The position numbers were made by a program, and so were the translations under genes. Shown here in pieces: positions 63,287-64,000 of a stretch of 64,000 nucleotides of DNA; positions within the stretch are counted from its first letter, which is position 1, and each line of letters begins with the position of its first letter. The notes below the pieces were generated by a model. It was not told the origin of the DNA. It did no database searches and was given only the letters and a program-made list of their open reading frames with translations. Location of the stretch: positions 2,294,001 to 2,358,000 of the forward strand of contig CAVPVD010000007.1 of assembly GCA_963709155.1 (NCBI GenBank), read 5' to 3'. The DNA is from Bog-159 sp963709155. GTDB lineage: Bacteria > Acidobacteriota > Terriglobia > Bryobacterales > Bryobacteraceae.

Positions 63287-63706
63287 ATGCAGAAGCCAAC
63301 CGACATTTATTTGCATGCGGTGTTCGCACTGCGAGTAGGGCGGGCCGTCCCCCCGGTCACGGTGGACGATAGGCGCCCGGAAGTGGAGCAGCCGATGATG
63401 ATGTCCGCTGAAGAGTCCGTTGGATGTTTCGATTCCATCGAGAGCGCACAGGATTTCATGAAGGTCCTGGCCGACACGATTCTGGATTCGATGAAGGATC
63501 TCAATGCCGAGCAGCAGGCGGCGGTGGAAGAAGGTGAACCGCGCCGCGCGCAAGCGATCGAACTGGCAATCTTCAAACTGAAGACGCTGAACTGCCACAT
63601 TCTCAAAAGCCGGATCATCCTGAACGATCTGCGTACCGTGCGGCGCCTCATCTTTAACGAGCGGCAGCCGAAGGCACGCGCGATGTCTGCCGGCGCGCCG
63701 TTCTAA
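63287..63706 (+). CDS. Small helical protein of unknown function
   Basis: 139 residues from the ATG at 63287; an ATG at 63395 with GTGGAG upstream would give about 103 residues and is equally possible. The region FDSIESAQDFMKVLADTILD to VRRLIFNERQ is helical and charged, without signal peptide or membrane segment. I do not recognise the family. It precedes the probable Fe-S protein gene by 68 bp, in the same direction. Confidence 0.6.
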   Translation: MQKPTDIYLHAVFALRVGRAVPPVTVDDRRPEVEQPMMMSAEESVGCFDSIESAQDFMKVLADTILDSMKDLNAEQQAAVEEGEPRRAQAIELAIFKLKTLNCHILKSRIILNDLRTVRRLIFNERQPKARAMSAGAPF

Positions 63707-63774
63707 GGCTGCTCCATAATTACATATCTTGAGGTATTTTACTACATAATATCTCAACAAGAGAGAGATCGGCT

Positions 63775-64000
63775 ATGGCGACAACGATTCAGTCGCCTGC
63801 AGAGGCGACATTCTGGTTCATCCAAGGGCGCATCCTATTCTGGATCGTCAATCTCCTTGGATCTGCATGTTTCGCCTACATCCTGGCAAAACGTATGCGG
63901 CCGCTGCTGCGTGGCCAGCGCGATCCGCGATTTGACCGGCCTCTAATCCGGCTGGGCCGGCTTTTGCAGTTCTGGTTCGGGCAGTGGCGGCATCCGCGCT
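63775..64000 (+). CDS. Probable (Fe-S)-binding / heterodisulfide reductase-related protein, N-terminal part
   Basis: The first 75 residues of a gene that runs off the window. One membrane helix (ILFWIVNLLGSACFAYIL) is followed by AKRMRPLLRGQRDPRFDRPL and LGRLLQFWFGQWRHPR. This order is typical of the N-terminus of membrane-bound Fe-S oxidoreductases found next to electron transfer flavoprotein genes in Acidobacteria. The Cys clusters would lie beyond the window. GAGAGAGA precedes the ATG. Confidence 0.6.
   Translation, partial: MATTIQSPAEATFWFIQGRILFWIVNLLGSACFAYILAKRMRPLLRGQRDPRFDRPLIRLGRLLQFWFGQWRHPR

Overview
The window (about 60% G+C, both strands densely coded) looks like a chromosome segment of an acidobacterium of the Solibacter/Bryobacter type. 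This is inferred from lineage-typical families: a TIGR03437-type C-terminal domain (twice), TIGR03435-type proteins (twice), a VWA-related secreted protein, a carboxypeptidase-regulatory/TonB receptor, an 'acidobacterial duplicated orphan permease', and many secreted peptidases. No database search was possible, so family names rest on motifs, length and gene order.

Layout. 1-2.1 kb: the core block tuf (3' end)-rpmG-tRNA-Trp-secE-nusG-rplK, which stops at rplK instead of running into rplA-rplJ-rplL-rpoB. 2.2-15.2 kb: secreted and surface functions (two S53 peptidases, VWA protein, TonB receptor) and a BlaI / M56 peptidase-TIGR03435 / TIGR03435 regulatory cassette. 15.3-22.5 kb: an efflux operon (PadR, TolC-like, RND pump, adaptor, Tat-exported lactonase) behind a near-consensus promoter. 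22.6-24.8 kb: Kdo hydroxylase, a small membrane protein and a double-VOC secreted protein. 24.9-29.8 kb: three translationally coupled HlyD-type adaptors plus a MacB-type permease with no ATPase gene. 29.9-39.1 kb: a Pro-rich protein of unknown function, a lipoprotein, an SDR, an orphan permease, an NHL-repeat protein, MqnA and tRNA-Asn.

39.1-46.5 kb is a genomic island at the 3' end of tRNA-Asn. It is bounded by a 50-bp exact direct repeat (39117-39166 and 46477-46526), and the repeat is embedded in a longer imperfect repeat. Cargo is a type I restriction-modification operon (hsdR-hsdS-hsdM, with a half-size HsdS), a decayed endonuclease/exonuclease-like gene and a secreted protein of unknown function. 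The next segment (46.5-50.4 kb) begins with the same left-end sequence, so it may be a second related element in tandem. It carries a Ser/Thr kinase-TPR-FHA protein and a PLD-helicase gene cut off at its Walker A motif. I see no integrase.

50.4-64 kb: a GT39-type glycosyltransferase and a large secreted metzincin-like protein, set among a graveyard of broken genes. These are MFS and histidine kinase fragments, a Ser/Thr kinase N-terminus, an inorganic pyrophosphatase fragment, a secreted protein frameshifted in a homopolymer, an IS630-type element with a multiply frameshifted transposase, and a beta-barrel-like remnant with an in-frame stop. A mosaic of short repeats lies at 57.3-59.2 kb. The window ends in the start of a probable Fe-S oxidoreductase gene.
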